A stretch of 38,878 bases of DNA from an uncultured Verrucomicrobiales bacterium (lineage in GTDB: Bacteria; Verrucomicrobiota; Verrucomicrobiia; Verrucomicrobiales; Akkermansiaceae). Positions 26,591 through 36,217 of this stretch are shown here, piece by piece. The stretch lies in the NCBI GenBank assembly GCA_913060685.1, contig CAJXVQ010000004.1:1-38878 (forward strand), in the 5' to 3' direction. Each line of letters begins with the position of its first letter. Position 1 is the stretch's first letter. The translations under genes and the position numbers were made by a program. Under the pieces are notes generated by a model. The model had not been told where the DNA came from. It did not search any database and worked only from the letters and a program-made list of their open reading frames with translations.

Positions 26591-29350
26591 TCATTTCACC
26601 CGCAGGATCCCGCGCATTGCCTGCCAGTGCCCCGGGAAAGTACAAATGTAGGGATAGTCACCGGGTTCGCTGGGGGCACGAAAATGGAGCACGTGTTCCG
26701 TCGCGGGATTAATGACCGGAATAAAAGCCACGATTTCAGGAAGGTCGGGAACGTAGCTCTTCTCGCCCGCCTTGGGATCATTGAGCATCTTAAAGGACGC
26801 TTCTCCGACCACCTGGGCTTTTCCGGGTTTCACGAGCACCAAATTGTGCGGCATGACGTCCGTATTGCGGAGCTTCCATGAAAGAGCTTCGCCGGGCTTC
26901 GCCGTCAGTTCGGTCTGTGCGTATTGCAGACCTCCGATGGCCTCAACCAGAAGCTCCCGTGCCCCTTCGACCACTTCGCCACTCTGTCCATTTCCTTGAG
27001 CGGCGTCCTTCCGGCCCGCAACACGAAGCTTCACGCCTTTCGGTTTTTCGTCACTCATCTCCACAAGTCCGTCCGCAACAAAGGGTGGACCCGGAAACAT
27101 GGGCGAGGCAAAGAGGTCGGTCTTAAAATCGTAACCATCCGTCCCTTTGAGATGCATCCGCAAATGGAGTTGCATCACAGGCGGCATCTTGGGCATCTCC
27201 ACGAAAATCGCATCACCTTCGCCAAGCAGTTTCACGGATTTCACAAGCACGCGATCATGCCCGAGAGACTCGGGATCATTGATCGAAAATTCAGGCGAAC
27301 CATAACGCTTGGCATATTCGTAGTTCCAGGCTTGGGCGAAATAGTTTTTCACGTTCTCAACTGACGCCTTCTCCAACTTTGTCGTAAAATCAATTCGGAT
27401 CCCATTCTGATGAACGCGAAATCCCTTGGGCTGATAGACCTGTCCACCCGTGTATCTCACCCGATGGAAACAGCCGTCCTCAATGGAGTAGTCTCCCCAG
27501 CCATCAAGCCCCACGACATAGAGTTGTCCGCCCTTCGGATGAAACGCACCCCGCATGGATCCGGAGAGAAACTCACCGGCCAAAGGCACCACCGCTCCCT
27601 GTGGGCGGGTTGAGGTATCATCCCGAAGGATGAGATAATGGGTACTTGAACCGTAGCTAATCCCAACATGGTTTCCTTGAAAAGGCCCCCATTGTCCGCT
27701 CGTCACTTCGACCATGCCACCCACGGAATTATCAACTCCCCGCGGAATGTAGCAAAGCGCCGGAGCAATCGCCCCTCCTCTCACCGCCGCTGAGGGAAGT
27801 CCGTAAAACTCTCCTTTGTGAACCTCAATAATCGACGAGGCCGGAGTCCACGTTCCTTCTTGAGGCGCAACCCAGAAGTAATCCTTCGACCCGCCAATGC
27901 CCATACAGTTTCTTACTCCACCGGCCTGCAAACTCGTCTTACGATCGGGATCCGTGCGCAGAACGCTCTCTCTTTGGGTAAAATGAAAGGCTCCATCTTC
28001 CGTCCGGTGCAAGCCAAAGGTATGAGTGTGGCTCCGATCATATCCGCCGAAGTCGTGCGCATAGTTTTCATAGAAGTCCACCTCATCATCCCCGTTCTCA
28101 TCGTGAAGACGGTAAATTTGCCCACGGTCCAAAACAAAGATGCCATCGTCATCAATATGAATCCCGATCGGCTGATTAAAGCCCGTCGCGAATCGTGACC
28201 AGGTGACATTCTTCAGATCGTCATTGAGGCCTGACACTTTCCAGACATCTCCCACGAGCGTGGAAACCAAGGCATCACCATTTTTCAAAAACCCGATGCC
28301 GCTCAGCTGCATGACCACTTTCCAGGGATTGCCGTGAGGCACCGTAATCGTATCGACCGCATAGGCCGAATTCTTTGGAGCCTCTCCCAATGCCCCGGGC
28401 ACATGTAGAGTCTGATTCCAACGTTTCTCGTACTTCCGCTCCATCCCAAGATGCGCCAAGGCCTTCTTATTGTCGGATATCACCCCCTTCTTCGAAAGCC
28501 TCACCACGACACGAGCTCCCTTCCTAATTCCAGAAAGCACAAGATTCCCGCTTTTCAGATCAAGCCCGGCTGCGTTCACTTGATTGGAATAAATCACCTC
28601 ACACTGAAGCCCCTCCCCACCAAGCATCGGAAGCATTAGCTCCTCCGCATCGTTTTTAAAATTAAGCCGCCGGTAGAAAGCCCCTCCATTGGCCCACGGC
28701 TCATCATCAATCAGAGTGCGATTCGCGATGTATTGGAAAACCACCCGCTTTCCGTAGCGCCGATAACCGAGGTATTCCGAATCCTTCACTTTCTCCGCCT
28801 TCGATTGAATCACCAGCGGCTCGCCATCAAGATGGGCATTCCGCGAAGTTCCCCACCGAAATCCTTCGAACTTCACAAAGCCCTTCGTCCAAACCGCACG
28901 GTAGTTCAAGGTCATCGGGTCAAAACACGTCGACATCCCACGCTGCTCACCCAGCCTCACGCAGATCCCTTTCAGGACCACCAAGTCCTTCCCTCGGAAC
29001 ACCTGCGTCACGACCTCGCCCATCTCGGCATCATTCCACCGGGTATCCGAATGATTGTTCTGATTATGCTTCCCCCAATGCCCGTGCTTCCCGCCATCGA
29101 GCCCCGGATGTGCCGGGATCACTGCGGGAATCTTATCAGGATTCGCCATGTAGTAATCCGCCTGACGTTGGTAAAAATCATAGAGTCGCGCCTCGTTCAC
29201 CTTGGCATTGGAATGCTTCCAATTGTCACGCCCTCCTTTGGTGTTCGCGTAAGGGTGCTGGTCACCTTTTGCGACGTTTTGAGCAAAAATAGGGCTAGAG
29301 GAAGGAATCAACCAAAGTAAGGCCAGGGCAGGAAACACCGGGATTTTCAT
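26591..29350 (-). CDS. Secreted beta-propeller protein with C-terminal blue-copper domain
   Basis: 919 residues with signal peptide ending PIFAQNV. The N-terminal 230 residues resemble a domain I know as DUF6797 in PVC haem-binding proteins (recalled, not checked). A propeller-like region, about 340-680, carries strand blocks such as GFNQPIGIHIDDDGIFVLDRGQIYRL, split by loops. The last 120 residues form a plastocyanin/azurin-type cupredoxin with His835 (MPHNLVL), Cys903, His908 and Met912 (CTFPGHWQAM), the full type 1 copper set, close to auracyanin in spacing. Such a fusion links an oxidation or binding domain to an electron carrier in the periplasm. No haem CxxCH motif is present. The gene is divergent from the 29589 operon. 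Confidence 0.88.
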   Translation of the reverse strand: MKIPVFPALALLWLIPSSSPIFAQNVAKGDQHPYANTKGGRDNWKHSNAKVNEARLYDFYQRQADYYMANPDKIPAVIPAHPGLDGGKHGHWGKHNQNNHSDTRWNDAEMGEVVTQVFRGKDLVVLKGICVRLGEQRGMSTCFDPMTLNYRAVWTKGFVKFEGFRWGTSRNAHLDGEPLVIQSKAEKVKDSEYLGYRRYGKRVVFQYIANRTLIDDEPWANGGAFYRRLNFKNDAEELMLPMLGGEGLQCEVIYSNQVNAAGLDLKSGNLVLSGIRKGARVVVRLSKKGVISDNKKALAHLGMERKYEKRWNQTLHVPGALGEAPKNSAYAVDTITVPHGNPWKVVMQLSGIGFLKNGDALVSTLVGDVWKVSGLNDDLKNVTWSRFATGFNQPIGIHIDDDGIFVLDRGQIYRLHDENGDDEVDFYENYAHDFGGYDRSHTHTFGLHRTEDGAFHFTQRESVLRTDPDRKTSLQAGGVRNCMGIGGSKDYFWVAPQEGTWTPASSIIEVHKGEFYGLPSAAVRGGAIAPALCYIPRGVDNSVGGMVEVTSGQWGPFQGNHVGISYGSSTHYLILRDDTSTRPQGAVVPLAGEFLSGSMRGAFHPKGGQLYVVGLDGWGDYSIEDGCFHRVRYTGGQVYQPKGFRVHQNGIRIDFTTKLEKASVENVKNYFAQAWNYEYAKRYGSPEFSINDPESLGHDRVLVKSVKLLGEGDAIFVEMPKMPPVMQLHLRMHLKGTDGYDFKTDLFASPMFPGPPFVADGLVEMSDEKPKGVKLRVAGRKDAAQGNGQSGEVVEGARELLVEAIGGLQYAQTELTAKPGEALSWKLRNTDVMPHNLVLVKPGKAQVVGEASFKMLNDPKAGEKSYVPDLPEIVAFIPVINPATEHVLHFRAPSEPGDYPYICTFPGHWQAMRGILRVK

Positions 29351-29450
29351 GAATGCAGGAGCCTAAGAGGAGCAAAGCACCGTTGCCCACCTCGAATCTC
29401 ATATTTTTCGAACCCTTACAAAGATATCGCCAATTCCTTAAAAGGATGTG

Positions 29451-29484
29451 AATCGAGAGGCTCGATTTCCCCTATTTCGTAGGG
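29451..29484. promoter_or_regulatory. Two adjacent hairpins in the divergent promoter region
   Basis: AATCGAG-AGG-CTCGATT (29451-29467) is a perfect 7-bp inverted repeat. CCCTA-TTTCG-TAGGG (29470-29484) is a second, 5-bp repeat. They lie in the 238-bp gap between divergent genes, 104 bp before the + start. Neither has a U-tract, so operator or leader structure is likelier than a terminator. Confidence 0.4.
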
Positions 29485-29588
29485 AGAAGATGATAAAAGC
29501 TGGGCGTCATGCTCCGTAAGAATCACTCTGGTAAGCGGATTTCCTTTCGAATCCCGCCTTTATTTTTCTTCAAGCCCGACCCGACTCC

Positions 29589-32500
29589 ATGCTTCACCGA
29601 CTCATTGTCCCCCTTTCCTTCCTTGCCGCGTTCTTCCAGCCCATTCTTGCTGCGGAGGAAACCAACAAGCCGATCAGCTACTACCAGGACATCCGCCCCA
29701 TCTTTCAGGCGAACTGTGTCGGTTGTCATCAACCCTCCAAGGACAATGGCGACTACATCATGACCGATTTCAAACGCCTCCTCGCTGGCGGTGAAGATGC
29801 GGTCGCAATTGTTCCGGGAAAGCCTGATGAAAGCTATCTCATCGAGGAAATCACGCCCGATTCCGACGGTAAGGCGGAAATGCCCAAAAAGAAGGACCCT
29901 CTTCACGAAACCGAAATCGTCCTGATTCGCCGTTGGATCACCGAAGGAGCAAACGATGACACTCCGGAAAACGCCCGCCAACGTTACGATCAGGATCATC
30001 CTCCGGTCTATACCAAGCCTCCCGTCATCACTTCGCTCGACTACTCACCGGACGGAACCTTGCTCGCCATTTCAGGCTTCCATGAAGTCCTTCTCCAAAA
30101 GGCCGACGGCTCCGGTCCGGTCGCCCGCCTGGTGGGACTTTCCGAAAGAATCGAGTCAGTTCGTTTTTCGCCCGATGGCACCAAGCTCGCGGTCACCGGT
30201 GGCCTCCCCGGCCGCATGGGTGAGGTGCAAGTCTGGGATGTCGCGAAAAAGGAGCTCATCCTCTCCGCCCCCGTCACCTTCGATACCATCTACGGCGCCG
30301 CCTGGTCCCCCGATGGCACCAAAATTTCGTTCGGCTGCTCCGACAACACCGTCCGCGCCATCGATGCCAAATCCGGTAAGCAGGTTCTCTTCCAGGGAGG
30401 GCATAGCGACTGGGTCTTCGACACCGCCTTCAACCCGAAGGGAGATCACGTCGTCTCGGTGAGCCGCGACATGACCGCAAAGCTGACCGAGTTCGCGACC
30501 CAGCGCCTCATCGACAACATCACCTCGATCACCCCCAATGCCCTCAAAGGAGGAATGGCGGCCGTGGTCACGCACCCGACCCGCGACGAAATCCTGGTCG
30601 GCGGCTCCGACGGAATCCCCAAGCTCTACCGCATCTTTCGCAACACTCCCCGCAAGATCGGTGACGATGCCAACCTCCTCCTGGAATTCCCGCCCATGGA
30701 AGGACGGATCTTTGCCGTCGACATCTCAAAGGACGCCCGCCGCATCGCCGCCGGCAGCAGCTTGAATGGCAAGGGCGCGATCCACATCTACGAGGTGGAT
30801 CCCGATGCCAAGATCACCAAGGAAATTGCCGAAATCATCAAGAAGCCCACTCACGAGCGCAACGACGACATGCGCAAGAAGCTCCAGAAATACTTCGACG
30901 AAAGCGTCAAAACTCTCGCCACCTTCCCGGTCGCGGAGTGCGGAATTTTCGCGGTCTCCTTCAACCCCGACGGTTCACGATTAGCGGCCTCCGGAGCGGA
31001 CGGAAAGGTTCGTATTCTCGATGCCTCGAACGGACAGCTCGTGACTTCGTTTCTTCCCGTCGAAATCACGCCCGATTCCGAAGCCGCTCGAGAACAAAAC
31101 GATGGCCCCGCCAATCTCGATAAACGTTTACCTCTCGATCCCGAGCAAATCCCGGAGGGTCGGACCATCGTCAGCCTGGACGTCCGGCAGGAAGGCATCA
31201 AAGGCCCGATCAAGATCGACACCCCGTATCGCTATGCCCAGGTCATCGTCTCCGCCGAACTCGATTCCGGAGACATCATCGACGTCACCCGCATTGCTCA
31301 AAACAGCGTCGAAGGTGACCACGTCACCATCACAAACACCGGCGTGGTTCGCGGAGTCTCCGATGGCAACTCCCGCATCAAATTCGCAATCAACGGAAAG
31401 AGCGCCGCAATCGCGGTGGAGGTTTCGGGCATGCAGAAAGAATTCATTCCGGCATGGACCAAGGACGTCAACCCGGTCGTAGCCCGCATGGGTTGCAATA
31501 CCGGAACATGTCACGGTTCCAAGGACGGCAAAAACGGCTTCAAGCTTTCCCTCCGTGGCTACGATCCTCTTTACGACGTCCGCGCGTTCACCGATGACAT
31601 TGGCTCACGTCGGGTCAACCTCGCCTCCCCCGATGACAGCCTGATGCTCCTCAAAGCCACCTCCGCCGTGGCCCATGAAGGAGGTCAACTCACCAAGCCT
31701 GGCGACGACTATTACGAGATCGTGCGCGCCTGGATTGCCAACGGAGCGAGGCTGGAGAAAAAGCAGACCAAGGTTGCCAAAATCGAGGTCTACCCGATCA
31801 ACCCTGTCGTTCAGAAAATCGGCTCAATGCAACAAATGCGGGTCATTGCCACCTATCCAAGTGGAGAAACACGCGATGTCACCTCCGAAGCTGTCGTCAC
31901 CAGCGGAAACGGCGAAGTTGCCAAAACAGTGAAGGGGTATCCCGCGCTCATCAAAGTGGTCCGCCGTGGCGAAGCCCCCATCCTGGTTCGCTACGAAGGA
32001 GCCTACGCCGCTACCACCGTCACCGCGATGGGCGATCGCAGCGGCTTCGCGTGGACCGATCCACCGAAGTTCAATGAGATCGACAATCTCGTTGCCCAAA
32101 AATGGCGACGCATAAAGACTCTTCCTTCCGAAGTCTGCACCGACCCCGACTTCGTCCGCCGCATATATCTCGATGTCACCGGACTCCCTCCGACGGTCGA
32201 GCAAGTGAAGTCATTTCTCGCCGACACCCGGCACTCCCAGGTGAAGCGCAACGCCTTGATCGACTCCCTCATTGGCAATCCCGAGTTCATCGAATTTTGG
32301 ACCAACAAATGGTCCGACATGCTGCAAGTGAATCGTAAATTTCTGGCCCCCGAGGGAGCCAAACTTTTCCGAAGCTGGATTCGCAAGGAAGTCGCCGACA
32401 ATACGCCCTACGATGAATTCGCCCGCAAGGTCATCACCGCAAGCGGCTCCAACAAGGACAACCCTCCCGCTTCCTACTACAAGATCCTTCGCACTCCGGA

Positions 32501-34694
32501 GGACACCATGGAGAACACCACCCACCTCTTCTTGGCGACCCGTTTTAATTGCAACAAATGCCACGACCACCCCTTCGAACGGTGGACGCAGGACAACTAC
32601 TACGAAATGTCCGCCTTCTTCGCCCAGGTCGGCCTCAAAGCAGATCCCGCGAGTGGCAAAAGTAAAATCGGAGGCACCGCCGTGGAAGGAGCCAAGCCAC
32701 TCTACGAAATCATTTATCAAAAGAATGATGGCGAACAGAAGCACGAGCGGACAGGCGACATCACGGCTCCGAGCTACCCTTACGAAGCCGACCACGTCGC
32801 GAAAAAAGACGCCAGCCGCCGCGACAAACTCGCCGAGTGGATGACCTCCCCCGACAACCGCTACTTCGCCTCGAGCTACGCCAACCGCGTTTGGGGATAC
32901 ATGATGGGAACCGGGATCATCGAACCACTCGACGACATCCGAGCCGGCAATCCTCCCTCCAATCCCGAGCTTCTCGATTGGCTCGCCAAATACTTCATCG
33001 AGAGTGACTTCGACATTCGCGAGCTCATGCGCGTCATTTGCAAATCACGCACCTATCAACTCTCGATCAAGACCAACAAGTGGAACGAGGACGACACCAT
33101 CAATTTCTCCCATGCCAAGGCCCGCCGCCTTCCGGCCGAGGTTCTTTACGACTCCATCCACGCCGTCACCGGTGCCAGCAGCAAATTCCCCGGCGTTCCC
33201 AAAGGGACCCGCGCCTCCTCCCTCCCCGACGTCGGAGTTAGGCTACCCGATAGCTTCCTTGCAAACTTCGGCCGCCCCGTCCGTGAAAGCTCCTGCGAAT
33301 GCGAACGCAGCAGCGAGATGCAACTCGGGCCGATCATGGCCCTCCTGAGTGGCCCGACCGTGGGCGACGCCATCTCTGATCCCAACAACGCCATCTCCAA
33401 GCTAGCCAAGGAATCCAACGATGATCGCTCGCTCGTTGAGGGATTATTCTACCGCATTCTCAACCGCCCCGCGACCGAACCCGAAATCAAAGCCAGCCTT
33501 GAGGCATTCCGCGCCGGAATCGACCAGGACCAGGCCTCTCTCGAGAAAGCCCTTGCTGCACACCTCAAAGCGCGCGATCCCGCCACCGCCGCTGCTGAGA
33601 AGAAACGCGAAGAAGACATCATCGCGAGCAAAGCTGAGATCGCCGCCCATGAAAAAGCGATCAAACCCCAGGCCGATGCCGCTGCGCAAAAACGAATCGA
33701 AACCATCGCACAACTGGAAAGCGAAAAGAAAGCCTACGACGCATCCCTTCCCTCCAAGATTGCAAAATGGGAACAGGAACTCGGCAAGGGAGGCACCCCT
33801 TGGACCCCACTGAAACCTTCCGAACTTAAGTCGACAAACGGAGCCCTCTTAACTGTCGAAGCTGATCAAGCAGTCATCGCGACCGGTAACAATGGCCAGA
33901 CCGACTATCTTCTTTCCGCACCCACGGACTTGAGTGGCATCACTGCGATTCGACTCGAGGTGCTCGCCGACGACCGCCTTCCCGGTAAAGGCCCGGGTCG
34001 CCAAGCGGGCAACTTTGTCCTCGGTGAATTCGAACTCGAAATCGCTCCGGCACAGGACCCCAAAAAGTTCCAACGCGTCAAGTTCAGCACCGCCAAAGCA
34101 AGCTTCAGCCAGCAGAACTACGAAGTCGCGAAGGCCATCGATGGCAAGCCCGGTGGCCCAAACGCCGGGTGGGCAATTTCTCCTCAGGTCGGCAAGAATC
34201 AAACCGCCCTCTTTGGAATCGGCCAGCCTATCGGACACACTGGAGGTAGCATCCTACGTTTCACCCTCAAGCAACCCTTCGACAACGTTCACACGCTTGG
34301 AAAGTTCCGGATCTCGGTCACGACCAAGCCAGGCCCTCTTCCCTTCGGCATTCCGGAAAACATCAAGCAGTCACTCGCTCTCGGCAAAGAGAAGCGAAAC
34401 GACAAACAAACAGGGGGAATTACAAAATATTTCCGAGATAGCGACGCCAGCCTGAAAGCTCTCGACCAAAGCCTGGCCAACGCGAAAAAGCCCCTCCCCA
34501 TCGACCCCAAACTGACGAATCTTCGCAAAGGACTTGTCGAGCTCGAGAGTTCTCCCCGGGCTGACCCACGACACGACCTGCTCCGCAAAGACCTCGAACT
34601 CAGTACGAAACAACTCGTAGACCGCCGACTCACCGGCGCCCAGGATCTCGCCTGGGCTTTGATCAACACGCCCGCCTTCCTCTTCAATCACTAA
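29589..34694 (+). CDS. Multihaem DUF1549/DUF1553 protein with WD40-like repeats
   Basis: 1701 residues with signal peptide ending ILAAEET. N-terminal planctomycete cytochrome domain (PSCyt1-like): CVGCH at 43-47. WD40-like repeats, about 130-510, are marked by [20 protein letters not shown] and [10 protein letters not shown]. An Ig-like segment precedes a second cysteine site C636-x4-C641-H642 ([11 protein letters not shown]), a spaced motif common in this family. DUF1549 (about 830-1040) contains C988-NK-C991-H992. DUF1553 (about 1130-1390) has the [12 protein letters not shown] block. A coiled-coil region (about 1330-1400) and a beta-sandwich region separate the two last parts, an unusual insertion within the C-terminal DUF1553 end ([10 protein letters not shown]). 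Function of this family is unknown; electron transfer and polysaccharide degradation are suggested by context. 23 bp precede the DUF1501 gene. Confidence 0.95.
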   Translation: MLHRLIVPLSFLAAFFQPILAAEETNKPISYYQDIRPIFQANCVGCHQPSKDNGDYIMTDFKRLLAGGEDAVAIVPGKPDESYLIEEITPDSDGKAEMPKKKDPLHETEIVLIRRWITEGANDDTPENARQRYDQDHPPVYTKPPVITSLDYSPDGTLLAISGFHEVLLQKADGSGPVARLVGLSERIESVRFSPDGTKLAVTGGLPGRMGEVQVWDVAKKELILSAPVTFDTIYGAAWSPDGTKISFGCSDNTVRAIDAKSGKQVLFQGGHSDWVFDTAFNPKGDHVVSVSRDMTAKLTEFATQRLIDNITSITPNALKGGMAAVVTHPTRDEILVGGSDGIPKLYRIFRNTPRKIGDDANLLLEFPPMEGRIFAVDISKDARRIAAGSSLNGKGAIHIYEVDPDAKITKEIAEIIKKPTHERNDDMRKKLQKYFDESVKTLATFPVAECGIFAVSFNPDGSRLAASGADGKVRILDASNGQLVTSFLPVEITPDSEAAREQNDGPANLDKRLPLDPEQIPEGRTIVSLDVRQEGIKGPIKIDTPYRYAQVIVSAELDSGDIIDVTRIAQNSVEGDHVTITNTGVVRGVSDGNSRIKFAINGKSAAIAVEVSGMQKEFIPAWTKDVNPVVARMGCNTGTCHGSKDGKNGFKLSLRGYDPLYDVRAFTDDIGSRRVNLASPDDSLMLLKATSAVAHEGGQLTKPGDDYYEIVRAWIANGARLEKKQTKVAKIEVYPINPVVQKIGSMQQMRVIATYPSGETRDVTSEAVVTSGNGEVAKTVKGYPALIKVVRRGEAPILVRYEGAYAATTVTAMGDRSGFAWTDPPKFNEIDNLVAQKWRRIKTLPSEVCTDPDFVRRIYLDVTGLPPTVEQVKSFLADTRHSQVKRNALIDSLIGNPEFIEFWTNKWSDMLQVNRKFLAPEGAKLFRSWIRKEVADNTPYDEFARKVITASGSNKDNPPASYYKILRTPEDTMENTTHLFLATRFNCNKCHDHPFERWTQDNYYEMSAFFAQVGLKADPASGKSKIGGTAVEGAKPLYEIIYQKNDGEQKHERTGDITAPSYPYEADHVAKKDASRRDKLAEWMTSPDNRYFASSYANRVWGYMMGTGIIEPLDDIRAGNPPSNPELLDWLAKYFIESDFDIRELMRVICKSRTYQLSIKTNKWNEDDTINFSHAKARRLPAEVLYDSIHAVTGASSKFPGVPKGTRASSLPDVGVRLPDSFLANFGRPVRESSCECERSSEMQLGPIMALLSGPTVGDAISDPNNAISKLAKESNDDRSLVEGLFYRILNRPATEPEIKASLEAFRAGIDQDQASLEKALAAHLKARDPATAAAEKKREEDIIASKAEIAAHEKAIKPQADAAAQKRIETIAQLESEKKAYDASLPSKIAKWEQELGKGGTPWTPLKPSELKSTNGALLTVEADQAVIATGNNGQTDYLLSAPTDLSGITAIRLEVLADDRLPGKGPGRQAGNFVLGEFELEIAPAQDPKKFQRVKFSTAKASFSQQNYEVAKAIDGKPGGPNAGWAISPQVGKNQTALFGIGQPIGHTGGSILRFTLKQPFDNVHTLGKFRISVTTKPGPLPFGIPENIKQSLALGKEKRNDKQTGGITKYFRDSDASLKALDQSLANAKKPLPIDPKLTNLRKGLVELESSPRADPRHDLLRKDLELSTKQLVDRRLTGAQDLAWALINTPAFLFNH

Positions 34695-34717
34695 TCCCCA
34701 CCCCAAAAACCGAAGCC

Positions 34718-36187
<1,470 letters not shown>

Positions 36188-36217
36188 GAGTAAACAGGGG
36201 GAAGCTTCTTCGAGCCA

